Made by a program: the position numbers and the translations under genes | NCBI GenBank assembly: GCA_965215215.1 | Contig: OZ244043.1 | Location: 2,976,001 to 3,040,000 of the forward strand | DNA from: CALDTK01 sp965215215 | Lineage (GTDB): Bacteria; Bacteroidota; Bacteroidia; Chitinophagales; Saprospiraceae | DNA: 64,000 nt | Direction: 5' to 3' | Shown here: positions 52,512-60,024 of the stretch, one piece after another | How positions within the stretch are numbered: position 1 is the first letter of the stretch | How the letters are laid out: the number at the start of each line of letters is the position of its first letter | Notes under the pieces: model-generated | Told to the model about the DNA's origin: nothing | Databases searched by the model: none | What the model saw: the letters and a program-made list of their open reading frames with translations, nothing else

Positions 52512-53078
52512 TTAGTATCCCCGCACCTCGCGAACCTCGAGCCGAAAGGCGCCATCTTGCCCGTCGATAATGTAGAAGCCCAACTGCTGAACGCCTTGCT
52601 TATCCAGTGCAGGCGCATCGTAAGGCTCTCCGTGCACACTTGCCCTCAGGTTCGCGAACGGCAGTCGGACCCAAGTCCAATCATCGGTCGGCATAAAGGG
52701 CGCACGCCGCCAGACCCCCCGGCCGCGACTGCGTACGCCGTCGTCGATAGCGAACTCAAAGGTTCGGCCGCCGCCCCGTACGTGTACCATCACTCCTTCG
52801 TAGGCGCTGAAGTCAAAATCTCCGGCCGTGAGTACCGAGGTGAAGCCGCCGCCCCGGGTCACTACCTCGCCGGTGAAGTACAGCGCATCGTCGGCGAACT
52901 CCATGCGGCCGGTCGACTTTCCGCCCATCACGCCGTCGTTTTGGATCCGCCAGTCGGAGGGGTTGGGGGAATCGAAGTCGAGGACGGCCATGGTCAGGGA
53001 GCTTGATTGTGCCCGCTGGGCGCGAGCAGCGGAGAACGCGGCCAGCGTAATAATTAGGTAGGCGAACAGTGTGCGCAT
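52512..53078 (-). CDS. CIA30-domain secreted protein, copy 1
   Basis: 189 codons from ATG 53078 (a longer open frame upstream is not shared with copy 2). A signal peptide ends around FSAARAQ. The rest is a CIA30/NADH:ubiquinone-intermediate-associated 30-like beta-sandwich: WRIQNDGVMGGKSTGRMEFA, SAYEGVMVHVRGGGRTFEFA, WTWVRLPF and IDGQDGAFRLEV. In bacteria this galactose-binding-like domain is secreted with unknown function. A copy of identical length lies at 59322-59888, with about 22 differences over the last 156 residues by eye. Confidence 0.88.
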   Translation of the reverse strand: MRTLFAYLIITLAAFSAARAQRAQSSSLTMAVLDFDSPNPSDWRIQNDGVMGGKSTGRMEFADDALYFTGEVVTRGGGFTSVLTAGDFDFSAYEGVMVHVRGGGRTFEFAIDDGVRSRGRGVWRRAPFMPTDDWTWVRLPFANLRASVHGEPYDAPALDKQGVQQLGFYIIDGQDGAFRLEVREVRGY

Positions 53079-53154
53079 TGCATTCGCAACGCCCGGGCTA
53101 TCGGTTGGTGTTCGTGAACCTCCGTCGTACACACCGCCGATAGCCAAACCCATA

Positions 53155-53175
53155 ATCCCGCTAAGCAAGCGGGAT
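53155..53175. promoter_or_regulatory. perfect 8-base-pair inverted repeat in a divergent promoter region
   Basis: ATCCCGCT (53155-53162) and AGCGGGAT (53168-53175) with a five-base spacer. It lies between the CIA30 copy 1 start (minus) and the DUF305 gene (plus). It could be an operator or an RNA hairpin in the DUF305 leader if that gene starts at 53267. Confidence 0.5.
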
Positions 53176-53194
53176 AGATCAGTGTTCGCCCTTT

Positions 53195-53731
53195 ATGCCT
53201 GCAATAATCGAGGACCAAACCCGGACGCACCGAGGTTCCAACACCAGACAAGATCACAGCTCACAAATGCACCAAGGTTCCTACGCCAAATTTGCCCTGA
53301 TGATGGGCGTCTCCTTTCTGGTCATGTACGCGGTTATGTTCCTCAACATGTGGGAGGCGGACCATATCTACCTTAGTCAAGCACGCTCTTACATGATCAC
53401 CCTCATGATTGCCTCCATGGCCGTGGTGATGTTGAGTTTCATGTGGTCGATGTATCCGAGTAAGAAGCTCAATTGGGGCATCCTTATCGGTTCATCGCTC
53501 CTCTTTCTGGTTGCACTCTTCTTTATCCGTACCCAAGACACGGTCGGTGACGAAGCCTGGATGCACGGGATGATATCGCATCATTCCTCGGCTATCCTTA
53601 CCAGTGAGCGCGCCAAGATCTCCGATCCTCAGGCTCGGCAGCTCGCCGGCGAAATCATTAAAACGCAGCGCGAAGAGATCGCCGAGATGAAAGCGATCCT
53701 CGCGCGACTCGAAGCTTCGCCAGGTCGGTAA
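53195..53731 (+). CDS. DUF305 family membrane protein
   Basis: Three or four hydrophobic helices (FALMMGVSFLVMYAVMFL, MITLMIASMAVVMLSFMW, WGILIGSSLLFLVALFFI) are followed by a periplasmic-type DUF305 ferritin-like part with WMHGMISHHSSAILTSERAK and RQLAGEIIKTQREEIAEMKA. The Met/His-rich HGMISHH motif fits metal handling, and DUF305 genes are common in copper and mercury loci. The start is uncertain: 53195 gives 178 residues, while the ATG at 53267 (MHQGSYAKFALMMGV) gives a better membrane-protein start. Confidence 0.85.
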   Translation: MPAIIEDQTRTHRGSNTRQDHSSQMHQGSYAKFALMMGVSFLVMYAVMFLNMWEADHIYLSQARSYMITLMIASMAVVMLSFMWSMYPSKKLNWGILIGSSLLFLVALFFIRTQDTVGDEAWMHGMISHHSSAILTSERAKISDPQARQLAGEIIKTQREEIAEMKAILARLEASPGR

Positions 53732-53776
53732 GTGTGGTAAACCCAATGGCTGCTAGGTAGGCGAATTCGCACCCGC

Positions 53777-54955
53777 TCAATCCCCTGTGCCCCCAATACT
53801 CTTTTCGTCCGTACTCGGCCCATCTACCGTGAGCACACCCTGATCGTCAATCGACATTTCGTCGATGAACACCACGCGCTCATCACCCGTCGGCTTCGTC
53901 CGCCCGTGGTAAACGCAGTACATCTCGTCCGTCCCGTCGACGAAGAGGATGCTGTTGTGCCCGGTGCCCGTCACGATGCCACCCGCGTCCGTGTTCTTCT
54001 CTAGCACCGGGTTGTTGGTTGCCTTCGTGTACGGACCGAGCGGTTGGTCCGCCGTAGCGTAGCCGACGGCGTAATTCTCGCCGGCGTAGAAATTAGCCGA
54101 GTACATCATGTAGTACTTCTCGCCGTGCTTGAACGTAAACGAGCCTTCCGTCCACCGCCGGTTCACTTCGCCGGACGTTACGGACCGGCTCTCCCACTCC
54201 GCGTTCGCGTCGTCCATCTTCACGGGGGGGCGTAGCAGTAGGGTAGGTTCGCCCTTCACGGATTTGAAGTCGGGGCTCAGCTCTACGCCGTAGACCCAGC
54301 TTTCCTCGATCTCGTCGAAGAGGCCTCTCTCTTTGGCCCAGGTAGCCACCTCGCTCTCGACGGGGTGCTCGTAGCAGGCGCGGGAGTAGTACAGGTAAAA
54401 GGCGCCGTCGTCGTCTTTAGATACGTTAGCGTCGAGGATCGGGTACCCCGGACTGAAGAGCGGTCCGTCCGCTAAATCCGTAAACGGGCCGGTGGCACTA
54501 TCCGATACGGCGACCCCGATGTGGAAGTTTTCTTCCTCATTCGTGGGATTCTCTTTCCAGTTGGCACTGTAGAACAGGTAGTACTTACCGTCGAACTTGT
54601 AGCACTCCGGCGCCCAAAACGCACTCTCGTTCCAACTGTCGGCCGTGTTGCCGTGGTAAACCTGCCGCTCGTAATTCCAATCGACGAGGTCGGTGGAAGA
54701 GTACACCGAGAAGCCGTCCTCCGCGCCCCCGCCCGCGCCGTACAGGTAGTAGGTGCCACTGCCGTCGTCGAGGATATACGGGTCGCCGAACTTGACGTCG
54801 AGCGGATTGCTGTAGGCGGTGCCTTCGGCCGCCTCGGCGCGGCTTTCACTCGACGTTTCGGTAGCGTCCGCTGCCGATCTTCCACAGGAGAGGAGCAACG
54901 GCAGGCCTACGCACAGACACAGAAAGTTAGCGGAGATAGACAGGCGAATTGACAT
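53777..54955 (-). CDS. GH43 family glycoside hydrolase, lipoprotein
   Basis: About 392 residues from ATG 54955 (MSIRLSISANFLCLCVGL). The lipoprotein signal ends LPLLLSCG. The five-bladed GH43 domain has the general base in VKFGDPYILDDGSGTYYLYG, the second acid in PILDANVSKDDDGAFYLYYS and the acid Glu in NRRWTEGSFTFKHGEKYYMM. Likely substrates are arabino- or xylo-oligosaccharides, inferred from the neighbouring arabinosidase-type genes. It follows a second, frameshifted GH43 gene on the same strand. Confidence 0.9.
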   Translation of the reverse strand: MSIRLSISANFLCLCVGLPLLLSCGRSAADATETSSESRAEAAEGTAYSNPLDVKFGDPYILDDGSGTYYLYGAGGGAEDGFSVYSSTDLVDWNYERQVYHGNTADSWNESAFWAPECYKFDGKYYLFYSANWKENPTNEEENFHIGVAVSDSATGPFTDLADGPLFSPGYPILDANVSKDDDGAFYLYYSRACYEHPVESEVATWAKERGLFDEIEESWVYGVELSPDFKSVKGEPTLLLRPPVKMDDANAEWESRSVTSGEVNRRWTEGSFTFKHGEKYYMMYSANFYAGENYAVGYATADQPLGPYTKATNNPVLEKNTDAGGIVTGTGHNSILFVDGTDEMYCVYHGRTKPTGDERVVFIDEMSIDDQGVLTVDGPSTDEKSIGGTGD

Positions 54956-55002
54956 AGCAGATCGTAGTTCGATTATAAGGAAGTTCGAGTCACCCGTCGG
55001 GA

Positions 55003-56075
55003 TCACTCACCGGCCGGGACGGGGATTTCCTGGCCGGCGGGGGTGGGTGTGCCGAGCACCGGAAGACCGTCGTCCGACCAGGAGAATGGTTGCATGCGGA
55101 TGCTCCGCAGGTCGCCACAGCCATCTCCCGCATTGCGGTTGGCGTGGTAGAGGATCCAATCTTCCGTTCCGTCCGGAGAGGTAAAGAAAGAGTTGTGGCC
55201 CGGGCCGAAGGCCCCGCCGGAAGGATTGGAGGAGAGTAGGGGGTTGTCGGGTAAACGCGACCAGTCCGCCGGCGTCATGGGGTCGCCGCCCTCCTCGAGC
55301 ATCAACGCACCGACGCTGTACCCGTCTCTCCAGCACCCTCCGGCCGAATGAACATAAACTGTCGACCGCCGTGAGCGAGGAACTGTGGCCCCTCGGTGAC
55401 CTCCGGGTCGGTACCGTTTTTCTCCCAGTCTTCTTCAGGCTGCAGGAGCATTACCCGGGGGCCGGATACGCTGACGGGACTGTCCATCTTCGCTAGGTAG
55501 ATGTCCTGGCGCACGTTGACATCCCCGGCCCAACCCGACCAGGCGAAGTACAACTGGCCGCCAATCTCGACGGGGCTACCGTCGATGGCCCATTTGTCTT
55601 CAGGCAACCCCAGCTCGCCCTCGTCCGTCCACGTACCCGTCAGCGGGTTGGCGCTGGCGTTGCTCACCACCCACATGCGGTGATTTTCGTTGTCCCCGTC
55701 GCTCGCCGCGTAGTAGATGTACCAGACCCCGCTAAGGTAGTGCAGCTCGGGCGCCCAAATCTCGGCGGAGTTCATCCCGGTGGCGGGCGGTCTCCACACG
55801 GTGCGCTCCAACGCCCCATCACCGCCGAGTTGCGACATCCGCCGAGTACGGATGAGCTTGAGGTCGCGGCCCGTGGTGTAGGTAACGTAGTACGTACTGT
55901 CAACCTGCGTCACCCAGGGATCGGGTCCTACGTCGTACATGGGGTTGGCGAACAGCTGGGTGCTCTGCTCGGGCTCTTCTTCCGCAGTCGGCGGGTCGGA
56001 GGTACCCGTCGAGCTACAAGCGCCGAGTAGGAGCGTGAAGAGCAGGGGGAGCGATCGGCCGGTAAGTGTCACCAT
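55003..56075 (-). pseudogene. GH43 glycoside hydrolase, single-base frameshift
   Basis: The first frame (56075-55302) has a lipoprotein signal (LLFTLLLGACSS), YDVGPDPWVTQVDSTYYVTY, WAIDGSPVEIGGQLYFAWSG and EVTEGPQFLAHGGRQFMFI, so all three catalytic acids are present. It then runs into nonsense. The expected SAGGCWRDGYSVGALMLEEG continues in another frame from about 55347, through GGAFGPGHNSFFTSPDGTED to 55003. Deletion of one base near 55347-55352 explains this. It could be a sequencing error or a recent loss. The relation to the next GH43 is by family only. Confidence 0.87.
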
Positions 56076-56374
56076 CCGAGCTTCAGGTCTGGGTTCGGAC
56101 CAATCTCCACGCCGCGGTGTGGGGCCGGCAAGCGATCGTGTTCGCCGACGATGGATTTGGTAAAGCCGAGGTTACGGTTGGCGAACTCCACGGGTCGACC
56201 GCCGCGGTGCCTTAGGTTGTCGAGGCGTCGACCTTTCCCCGTGAGCTGTACTGAACGTTTTTGTCCGTCTGCTTTAGACCCGGTGCCGGACACGGTTCGT
56301 TGTCCGAGGGCGAAAGTGCTGCTTACGGGCAGCAGCTGATCAGCGAAGAGGTTGCAGAATGTAGATCCGTTCAT
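56069..56374 (-). pseudogene. SusD/RagB C-terminal remnant
   Basis: A 101-codon frame. QLTGKGRRLDNLRHRGG resembles the ExxxEGxRxxDLxRWG segment of SusD proteins, and its end HDRLPAPHRGVEIGPNPDLK with LGW resembles the C-terminal PIPQxExxxNPxLxQNPGW. The remaining 400 or so residues and any SusC partner are absent. It overlaps the GH43 gene start by seven bases. This suggests a former polysaccharide-utilisation operon reduced by deletion. Confidence 0.6.
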
Positions 56375-56765
56375 GACTTGAGTTCGAGGACAGAAGGAAT
56401 CATCCTAGAGCGGAAGATTCGAACTTAAATGCTGAATGGTTCGGCAAAAACCAACTGCCGAGGGTCGGCCAAGGTAGTAGGCGGCATCATGTTTTGATTA
56501 CAGGTTTGGGCGTGTCGTCCCAGTCCGGTCGAACGCTTGTACCCACCGAGTCAATAGGGCCGCGCATCGCCGAGCCATTCTTAAATGGATCGTTTCGGCG
56601 GCAGATACACGGCCGGTGCGTCGATCGCGCCATCACGAGATCGACTTCTCCGGCGACCGACACGATGTGCGTACGGAAGACAAGCTGTTCATTGTCGATC
56701 GTTCGACCACGAAGCTTGAGCTGTTGCCCGGTACGGGAGTATTTTATTCGTTTAATCTACTACAT
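56375..56765. other. intergenic region, no recognised gene
   Basis: 391 bases between the SusD remnant and the aldose epimerase start. The epimerase frame is open upstream to about 56616 without homology I can recognise. It may be the remains of deleted genes. Confidence 0.4.
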
Positions 56766-57942
56766 ATGAACTACCTGTTGCCCGTTATTGTCGCCTTATT
56801 ACTCCTGGCTGCCTGCACGAACAATTCGACTCCCGCTGCGGCGGCTGATACCGCTGACGATAATGGGTCGTCGGGGCTTTCGGTGTCCGCAACCGTCCAG
56901 CGCAACAGCGATGCGGATAGCATCACGACCTGCGTCTTGAGCAACGATCAGGGCATGACAGTAGAGCTGATCGACAACGGCGCGATCGTAACCAGCATTG
57001 TGGTGCCGGACAGGGATGGCCAGCTAGCCGATGTGGTACTTGGGTACGATGATCCCGTGGCGTACCGCGCTGATAACCCATACTTTGGGGCTTTTATCGG
57101 GCGCTACGGCAACCGCATCGCAAAGGGAAGATTTACGCTCGGCGGCAAAACGTACGAGCTCGCGACCAACAACGGGCCAAACCACCTCCACGGCGGGGTG
57201 AAAGGATTTAACCGTAATACCTGGTCGGCAACCCCCATCACCGAAGACGACCGGGTCGGCGTGAAATTCTCCGGCACGAGCCCCGACGGCGAAGAGGGGT
57301 ACCCAGGAAACCTGAACGTGAGCGTCACCTACTGGCTAAATGCAGAAAACGAGCTCGCGTTGGAGTACACTGCCGAGACCGACCAGCCTACCCCAGTTAA
57401 CCTAACCAACCACTCGTACTTCAACCTCGCCGGCGAAGGCGATATCCTAAGTCACGAGCTGATGATCGCCGCCGATCGTTTTACACCGGTAGACGAAACC
57501 CTCATTCCCGTCGGTGAGCACGCGGATGTGACGGGAACCCCCTTCGACTTCCGGGAACCGACGCCCATCGGTGCCCGAATCGACAATGGGAGCGAGCAGT
57601 TGAAGTTTGGCGGGGGGTACGACCACAACTTCGTACTGGGTACCGCGGGCGAAGTACCCCGGGTCGTGGCCACGGTCTACGAGCCGACCTCCGGTCGTAC
57701 CCTCGAGATCGAGACCACGGAGCCCGGCCTGCAGTTTTACAGCGGTAATTTTCTCGACGGCAGCAACGTCGGTAAGGGGGGGGGTGGTCTACGCTTTCAG
57801 GACGGGCTTCTGCCTCGAAACACAGCACTTCCCGGATTCTCCTAATCAAGCTGACCAGGAGAGCTTTCCTAGTACGACACTGCAGCCGGGGGAGGAGTAC
57901 ACCTCGCAGACGGTTTATCGATTTGGGATTCGGAAAGAGTAA
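56766..57942 (+). pseudogene. aldose 1-epimerase lipoprotein, frameshift at a run of nine G
   Basis: From ATG 56766: lipoprotein signal (VIVALLLLAACTN), then the galactose mutarotase fold with GRYGNRIAKGRFTLGGKTYE, substrate His in NGPNHLHGGVKGFNRNTW and NLTNHSYFNLAGEGD. At 57776-57784 a run of nine G shifts the frame, and the first frame stops at 57845. With eight G it would continue to GFCLETQHFPDSPNQADQES ... GEEYTSQTVYRF and stop at 57942. That lost part holds the catalytic Glu (ETQHF). So it is either broken, phase-variable, or a homopolymer sequencing error. Confidence 0.85.
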
Positions 57943-58061
57943 GTGACGTGGAACTCCGCGCCGGGCCGTTCGACGGTCGACGCCATCGGTACGGGGTATT
58001 GGATGACTTCCTACCTAACTCAATGATTGTAGGAGCGGCAACACCTTCGAGCGCGGTTGAA

Positions 58062-58829
58062 TCAGGATTCGGCCTTCCAGTCCTGCAGCCGCTCCAAATA
58101 GAGGTAGCTTTCGATAAACTCTCTGTGCTCCGGGCTCGTCAAAATTTCGAGCAAATTCAAGGCCGTGATGTAGCTAGCCAGGTTGCCGTTGGAAGATAGG
58201 TACTTGCCGTCCTTGACGTATGTTACTTCGGCGTCGTCTTGCACTTCCAAGTTCGGGTAATCTTTCTGGAGTTGCTCGCCGCCGCCTATCCACGTTACGA
58301 TCTTGTGGCCGTCGGCTACGCCGGAAGCCCCGATCAGGGAAGCTCCCCCACAGTTGCTCGCGGTGTACTTCGTTTCCTTATCCTTTTCACGGATAAAGTC
58401 TACGATTGCGGAGTTGTGAACCTGCGAGTACATGTCGTACGCGCTCGGCACGAAGAGCACCTCGAGTTTTGGAGCGTTCGCGAACGTATAATCCGGAACG
58501 AAGTGGAGACCCTCCTCGGTGGTGATCGGCTTCTCCGTTTCGGCAATGGTAACGACGTTGAAGAGCTGCTCCCCCTCCTCGGTCAGCTTCGCGAAAACGT
58601 CGGAGGTGGCGACGACTTCGCTCTGGAGGACGCCGTTGTACATCAACAGACCGATAGTCGGTAGGTCTGGGTCGAAGGGCTTTAGGTGGGCCGTCAGGGT
58701 GTCGGAATCCAAATCGGGCGGAGCGGGATCCGTAATCTCCGCTCCATCCACCACTTCCGTTGCCGTGTCCGTACAACTTACGGTACCGAGAGAGAGGGCG
58801 AAGCAGCTTAAAACTAGGAGCCTATTCAT
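58062..58829 (-). CDS. DJ-1/PfpI-like lipoprotein
   Basis: A 255-residue lipoprotein (LVLSCFALSLGTVSC) with a class I glutamine-amidotransferase-like domain. PTIGLLMYNGVLQSEVVATS and VLFVPSAYDMYSQ precede the nucleophile-elbow Cys in ASNCGGASLIGASGVADG, and the end is IESYLYLERLQDWKAES. DJ-1/PfpI homologues act as proteases, chaperones or deglycases, so the function is open. It stands alone between the epimerase and the decayed metal-gene scar. Confidence 0.8.
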   Translation of the reverse strand: MNRLLVLSCFALSLGTVSCTDTATEVVDGAEITDPAPPDLDSDTLTAHLKPFDPDLPTIGLLMYNGVLQSEVVATSDVFAKLTEEGEQLFNVVTIAETEKPITTEEGLHFVPDYTFANAPKLEVLFVPSAYDMYSQVHNSAIVDFIREKDKETKYTASNCGGASLIGASGVADGHKIVTWIGGGEQLQKDYPNLEVQDDAEVTYVKDGKYLSSNGNLASYITALNLLEILTSPEHREFIESYLYLERLQDWKAES

Positions 58830-58900
58830 GGTGCAAGGTTACGAAGGGTAAGTTGTCTAGTAGCCTCCGATACTCGGATTGGGAGGTAGTAGGTGGATAG

Positions 58901-59023
58901 GAAATAACCGACGTGGTCTGTTCGCGTTGCGTGCGCCCGGTTGAGCGATGCCTAGCCGCAATGACCTTGAGTTCCGTCTCGGTGGAGCCTAACGGTTTAC
59001 GGCTCAAGCGCGTGGCGATTTAG
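58901..59023 (+). pseudogene. in-frame fusion scar of the AraC-HMA regulator and the P-type ATPase
   Basis: The frame reads EITDVVCSRCVRPVERCLA and then AMTLSSVSVEPNGLRLKRVA with I before the stop. The first part matches the regulator's MVCPRCVRAVEKCL (49313 onward). The second matches the ATPase end AMTLSSVSVVLNSLRLKRMA (from about 52128). In the intact locus these are about 2.8 kb apart. A duplicate therefore lost everything between, joining in frame at a Leu-Ala/Ala-Met point. There is no ATG; a GTG at 58913 is possible. It is almost certainly non-functional. Confidence 0.85.
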
Positions 59024-59271
59024 CAGGCTCAGAGTCTATCTGGCGATACTCAAAATCGACTCCGCGCTACTGCTCGTTCGAGCGTTTGCCGAAAGACATC
59101 AGGTCGATCGACGTATACCCGTCCTCGAACTTCCTACCGCTGTATTCAGCGGGATTTCTTTTGGATTCGGTCCGCCGATACGGCGTGGGCCCGGAGTACT
59201 AAGCCGCGGTTCGGTTAAACCGTACGCAATAGTCGTGGCGCGATCACACGCTCGTCGAGGGGCCTCCTCGC

Positions 59272-59297
59272 TGACCAAATTTAGCTAAATGCGGTCA
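59272..59297. repeat. imperfect 26-base palindrome P3
   Basis: TTTAGCTAAA centre. The left half is like P1, the right half (AAATGCGGTCA) like P2. It lies 24 bases after the second CIA30 stop. Confidence 0.8.
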
Positions 59298-59321
59298 ACG
59301 TAGCTCGAGAGTCTTCGCGAG

Positions 59322-59888
59322 TTAGTACCCCCGCACCCCACGAACCTCGAGTCGGAAGGCACCATCTCGCCCGTCGATGATGTAGAAGCCCAGCTGCCGA
59401 ACGCCGCGCTTATCGAGCGCGGGCGCGTCGTACGGTTCCCCGTGCACGCTCGCCGTCAGGTCCGCGAACGGTAGTCGGACCCAGGTCCAAGCGGCGGTCG
59501 GGGTAAAGGGCGCACGCCGCCAAACCTCGCGGCCGCGGCTGCGCACGCCGTCGTCGATCGCGAACTCGAAAGTTCGGCCGCCACCCCGGACGTGCACCTC
59601 GACGCCTTCGTAGGCGCTGAGATCGTAGTCTCCGGCCGTGAGTACCGAGGTAAAGCCGCCACCCTCGGTTACCACCTCGCCCGTGAAGCGCAGCGCGTCG
59701 TCGACGAACTCCACGTGGCCGGTCGACTTGCCGCCCATCACGCCGTCGTTTTGGATCTGCCAGTCGGTGGGGGTGGGGGACCCGAAGTCGAGGATGGTCA
59801 TAGTTGGGGTTTGTGACCGCGCCTGCTGGGCGCGGGTGGGGGAACACGCGGCTAGCGCGATAAGCAAACAGACGAACAGGAGGTGCAC
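59322..59888 (-). CDS. CIA30-domain secreted protein, copy 2
   Basis: Same length (189 codons) and arrangement as the gene at 52512-53078. It has a signal or lipoprotein-like start (MHLLFVCLLIALAACSPTRA), then LDFGSPTPTDWQIQNDGVMG, EGGGFTSVLTAGDYDLSAYE, VRGGGRTFEFAIDDGVRSRG and FYIIDGRDGAFRLEVRGVRG. Unlike copy 1 it has a lipobox-type LAAC. It remains open and conserved while the metal genes once beside it collapsed, so it may still be under selection. Confidence 0.87.
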   Translation of the reverse strand: MHLLFVCLLIALAACSPTRAQQARSQTPTMTILDFGSPTPTDWQIQNDGVMGGKSTGHVEFVDDALRFTGEVVTEGGGFTSVLTAGDYDLSAYEGVEVHVRGGGRTFEFAIDDGVRSRGREVWRRAPFTPTAAWTWVRLPFADLTASVHGEPYDAPALDKRGVRQLGFYIIDGRDGAFRLEVRGVRGY

Positions 59889-60024
59889 TACTCGGTCAAC
59901 CGTCAGTGTCCGCAGGGATGTTCGCGGCTCTTCGTACTTGCCGTGAGCCTAACTGTTGAGCACGAGCCCCAGCGCATCCTCTTGTCGCTACAGAAATAGG
60001 ACGGGTTAGTGATTGTCGCCGAAC

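Larger units (their letters stand above)
58830..59321. other. 492-base region with a collapsed duplicate of the metal locus
   Basis: It contains the regulator-ATPase fusion scar (58901-59023), a 43-codon minus-strand open fragment (59067-59198, including AEYSGRKFEDGYTSIDLMSF), a degenerate piece matching 52400-52430, and palindrome P3. No intact gene was seen. Confidence 0.6.

Noticed and set aside
56616..56765. N-terminal extension of the aldose epimerase
   Set aside because: The ATG at 56766 begins a clear lipoprotein signal; the upstream part has no similarity I recognise.
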